Of a DNA stretch of 17,438 nt, positions 14,962 through 17,438 are shown one piece after another. The notes below the pieces were generated by a model that saw nothing but the letters and a program-made list of their open reading frames with translations, made no database searches and was not told the DNA's origin. The position numbers and the translations under genes were made by a program. The stretch is from CAYHZL01 sp964361075 (GTDB lineage: Bacteria; Bacteroidota; Ignavibacteria; UBA10030; UBA8401): assembly GCA_964361075.1 (NCBI GenBank), contig CAYHZL010000060.1, positions 1 to 17,438 on the forward strand, written 5' to 3'. The stretch's first letter is position 1. Every line of letters begins with the position of its first letter.

Positions 14962-15678
14962 ATGTCTAAAGCACTCGTCATCACTCCTACATATAACGAA
15001 GCGCAAAACGTTACACGTCTTATCGAAGAAGTTCTTCAACAGGATCCTTCAGTCGAGATTTTAATTGTTGACGATGGATCTCCGGACGGAACGGCAATGC
15101 TTGTTCAGGAAATTCTCCAGAATAATCCGCGCGTACATTTATTGCAGCGTCCCCAAAAAATGGGACTTGGAACGGCTTATGTTGCGGGATTTAAATATGC
15201 TATCGAAAATAAATTCGATTATGTCTTTGAGATGGATGCAGATTTCTCTCACAACCCGGAAAAAATTCCGGTGTTTCTAGAATACATTCGTGAGTACGAT
15301 CTTGTGATTGGTTCACGCTACATTCAAGGCGTCAATGTTGTGAACTGGCCAATGAAGCGGTTGCTACTTTCGTACTTCGCAAATATTTACACACGCATCA
15401 TTACTGGCATGCCGGTGAAAGATGCGACAGGCGGATACAAATGTTACCGCCGTGAAGTATTGGAAAGTATTAATCTTGACGAAATAAAATCGAACGGCTA
15501 TGCATTCCAAATTGAAATTAGTTTTAAAGCGTTCAAAAAAGGATTTCGTCTTTTTGAAATGCCGATCACGTTCGTTGATCGCAATGCCGGTGTTTCGAAG
15601 ATGTCAAAAAAAATTGTGTATGAAGCAGTGTTTATGGTGTGGAAATTAAAATATCGCAGCATTTTTAATCAACTCTGA
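14962..15678 (+). CDS. Polyprenyl-phosphate mannose synthase-type GT2 (DPM1-like)
   Basis: This 238-residue protein closely follows the DPM1 pattern: ITPTYNEAQNV (8-18), VDDGSPDGT (36-44), GLGTAYVAGFKYA (68-80), MDADFSHNP (91-99) with the metal-binding DAD, GSRY, and the ATGGYKCYRREVL block. It ends after the catalytic domain with no GtrA-like membrane helices, so it is the short, peripheral kind. It would move mannose or glucose from GDP or UDP to polyprenyl phosphate. The lipid-linked sugar could serve side-chain addition or protein mannosylation outside the cytoplasm, so its link to this polysaccharide is likely but not certain. It follows the PGT gene after 6 bp. Confidence 0.92.
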   Translation: MSKALVITPTYNEAQNVTRLIEEVLQQDPSVEILIVDDGSPDGTAMLVQEILQNNPRVHLLQRPQKMGLGTAYVAGFKYAIENKFDYVFEMDADFSHNPEKIPVFLEYIREYDLVIGSRYIQGVNVVNWPMKRLLLSYFANIYTRIITGMPVKDATGGYKCYRREVLESINLDEIKSNGYAFQIEISFKAFKKGFRLFEMPITFVDRNAGVSKMSKKIVYEAVFMVWKLKYRSIFNQL

Positions 15679-15699
15679 TATCAACTCTAAAATCGTGCA

Positions 15700-17427
15700 A
15701 TGGATATTTCTGTCGTCATCGTTAATTATAATGTCCGCGATTTTCTTGGTAATGCATTAACGTCGCTTTCGAAAGCGCTTGATGGATTTCAATCGGAAAT
15801 ATTTGTCGTAGACAACGGTTCCGATGATGGCAGTGTAGAATTTCTTCGCAACAACTTTCCTCATCTTCATCTTATTGCAAATACTACCAACGCAGGATTT
15901 GCCAAAGCAAATAATCAAGCGCTAGTCCATGCGAAGGGAAAATATCTTCTCTTGTTAAATCCTGATACCGTGATTCAAGAAGATACAATTAAAGTGTTGA
16001 TTCAATTTTTTGCAACGCATCCGCACGTTGGTATGGCTGGATGTAAAATTTTGAATCCGGACGGCACGCTGCAGTTGCCATGCCGCAGAAGTTTTCCGAC
16101 CCCGTGGGTTGCGTTCACGAAAGTTACAGGACTCAGCACACTCTTTCCGAAATCAAAACTTTTTGCTCGATACAATTTAACTTTTCTCGATCCCGAACAA
16201 ACGTACGAAGTGGATGCCGTCAGCGGATCGTTCATGATGCTGCGGCGCGAAGTGTATGAAAAAATTGGCGGGCTTGATGAAACATTTTTTATGTACGGCG
16301 AAGATTTAGATTGGTGCTTTCGTGTGCAGCAAGCCGGCTGGAAAGTGTATTATGTTCCGACCACTTCCATTATTCATTACAAAGGAGAAAGTACGCGGCG
16401 CAGCGATATAGATGAGTTGAAAGTGTTCTATAACGCAATGCGATTGTTTGTTCACAAACATCATCAAGGTTCGGTGCTGTTCGAAAAAATTATTCAAGCC
16501 GGAATTTTCCTGCGCAAATTACTTGCCGGCGGCTCGCGAATCGGCAAGCGCATAGTTGTTGCAATTGTTGATATGATTATTGTCAGCGCTTCGATACTTG
16601 CCGCAGAGTTTTTATATCGCAATCATATTTTTAAGTTTCCATCGTACGCATATCCGTGGGCGCTGCTCGTTCCATCGCTGATTGTTGCATTCGCATTATT
16701 TTTTTCCGGTGTCTATACTGCGCGGAAGCTTTCCGTGTCGCGTTCGTTTGCTGCTACGTTTGCAGCGTTCGTTGTTATTTCTTCCTTCACAGCATTTTTT
16801 AAACAGTATGCATTCAGCCGTGTGATGATGATTATTTCCGGCGTGTTGTGTCTGTTAGCAATTCCCGGATGGCGGTTACTATTGCGGATGGTGGGAAGTG
16901 AAATGAACACATCCCGCAAAACACTGTTTGGTCGCCGCACGTTAATTGTTGGTGCTGATGAAAAAGGACAGGCGCTGATTAAAAAAATGCGCAAACGAAT
17001 TGGCGAGGGATATTCCATTGTCGGACTTGTTGATGTGAATCGCCATCGTGTTGGTAATAAAATATTAGATGTTGAAGTTGTGGGCAGCATTGAAAACATC
17101 AGCAAGGTCATTCATGAGTATCGCATCAGCGAAGTAATTTTTTCGTCGGACGAAATTTCGTACACAACAATTCTTTCTATCATCGGGAAAAATCAAAATC
17201 GCGCCGTCAATTTCCGCCTTGTACCAACAACAATGGAAGTGATTATCGGAAAGACAAGCGTTGATCAACTTGATGAAATTCCTTTTATCGAAATAGAATA
17301 CAATATCGCACAATTCAGCAACCGCTTTGTGAAACGTATGGTGGATGTTGTCGTTTCTCTTTTCTTTTTGATTTGCTTCATGCCTTTCGTATATTTCTTA
17401 CAAATTTTTAGAAAACGTGAACATTGA
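15700..17427 (+). CDS. GT2 fused to a catalytically incomplete phosphoglycosyltransferase-like region
   Basis: This 575-residue fusion has a complete GT2 domain at residues 1 to about 265: VVIVNYNVRDFL, VDNGSDDGS (37-45), NAGFAKANNQAL, LNPDT (86-90) and FMYGEDLDW (near 197-205). From about 283 it becomes a four-helix membrane segment, a CoA-binding-like Rossmann domain (TLIVGADEKGQALIKK near 415) and finally KRMVDVVVSLFFLICFMPFVYF (about 545-566). The last matches the first helix of the PGT module of the gene at 13561. It then stops at 17425-17427. The FRSM, DE and RPGITGW parts of PGT enzymes are absent, so this half cannot be an active PGT. It may anchor the GT2 next to the lipid carrier or pair with the intact PGT. 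Confidence 0.85.
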   Translation: MDISVVIVNYNVRDFLGNALTSLSKALDGFQSEIFVVDNGSDDGSVEFLRNNFPHLHLIANTTNAGFAKANNQALVHAKGKYLLLLNPDTVIQEDTIKVLIQFFATHPHVGMAGCKILNPDGTLQLPCRRSFPTPWVAFTKVTGLSTLFPKSKLFARYNLTFLDPEQTYEVDAVSGSFMMLRREVYEKIGGLDETFFMYGEDLDWCFRVQQAGWKVYYVPTTSIIHYKGESTRRSDIDELKVFYNAMRLFVHKHHQGSVLFEKIIQAGIFLRKLLAGGSRIGKRIVVAIVDMIIVSASILAAEFLYRNHIFKFPSYAYPWALLVPSLIVAFALFFSGVYTARKLSVSRSFAATFAAFVVISSFTAFFKQYAFSRVMMIISGVLCLLAIPGWRLLLRMVGSEMNTSRKTLFGRRTLIVGADEKGQALIKKMRKRIGEGYSIVGLVDVNRHRVGNKILDVEVVGSIENISKVIHEYRISEVIFSSDEISYTTILSIIGKNQNRAVNFRLVPTTMEVIIGKTSVDQLDEIPFIEIEYNIAQFSNRFVKRMVDVVVSLFFLICFMPFVYFLQIFRKREH

Positions 17428-17438
17428 AAATTTGCACG

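Noticed and set aside
1..17438. CRISPR array, tRNA, rRNA, toxin-antitoxin pair or phage-defence system
   Set aside because: No regularly spaced repeats, clover-leaf tRNA sequence, rRNA stretch or matching protein families were seen on either strand.

Overview
The window is a 17.4 kb polysaccharide (capsule, exopolysaccharide or O-antigen) biosynthesis locus. All fourteen recognisable genes lie on the + strand, and the first one is cut by the window edge. The DNA is AT-rich, start codons are mostly not preceded by a Shine-Dalgarno sequence, and the Wza-like exporter, kinase-less Wzz and GT2/phosphoglycosyltransferase (PGT)-like fusion suggest a Gram-negative bacterium of the Bacteroidota/Chlorobiota/Ignavibacteria group. 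That placement is an inference from style, not from a marker gene.

Layout. Positions 1-755 hold the C-terminal two-thirds of a dTDP-glucose 4,6-dehydratase (nucleotide-sugar supply). Positions 777-5062 hold the export and polymerisation module: an SLBB-domain outer-membrane export protein, a Wzz-type chain-length regulator and an O-antigen polymerase/ligase-type membrane protein. Positions 5156-6643 encode a Wzx-type flippase. Positions 6671-12419 are a variable, low-GC segment with an FkbM methyltransferase, a second methyltransferase-like protein, a two-domain GT2 protein, a third methyltransferase and another GT2. Positions 12397-17427 return to tightly packed, visibly more GC-rich genes: a GT4, the initiating polyprenyl-phosphate sugar-phosphate transferase (WbaP/WcaJ type), a polyprenyl-phosphate mannose synthase-type GT2, and a GT2 fused to the non-catalytic front part of a phosphoglycosyltransferase.

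How it works together. The PGT at 13561 would load the first sugar phosphate on undecaprenyl phosphate. The GT2 and GT4 enzymes extend the repeat unit and the methyltransferases probably decorate it. Wzx flips it, the Wzy-like protein polymerises it, Wzz sets the length and the SLBB protein carries the chain out. This is a Wzx/Wzy-dependent pathway.

The unusual content is in the variable segment, which shows scars of gene shuffling. There is a degenerate 5' copy of the two-domain GT gene (7401-7513) whose last 71 bp are about 93% identical to the intact gene 882 bp downstream, with a methyltransferase gene between the copies. There is a second possible GT2 N-terminal remnant at 8248. A 483-bp gene-free stretch (10098-10580) is full of inverted repeats, including a 266-bp MITE-like unit with 17-bp terminal inverted repeats ending in TTAA. 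The methyltransferase gene at 10581-11321 has a TTG start behind a perfect AAGGAGG and is followed 6 bp after its stop by an attC-like (integron recombination site) fold, so it looks like a captured gene cassette. No rRNA, tRNA, CRISPR array, full insertion sequence or defence system was seen.
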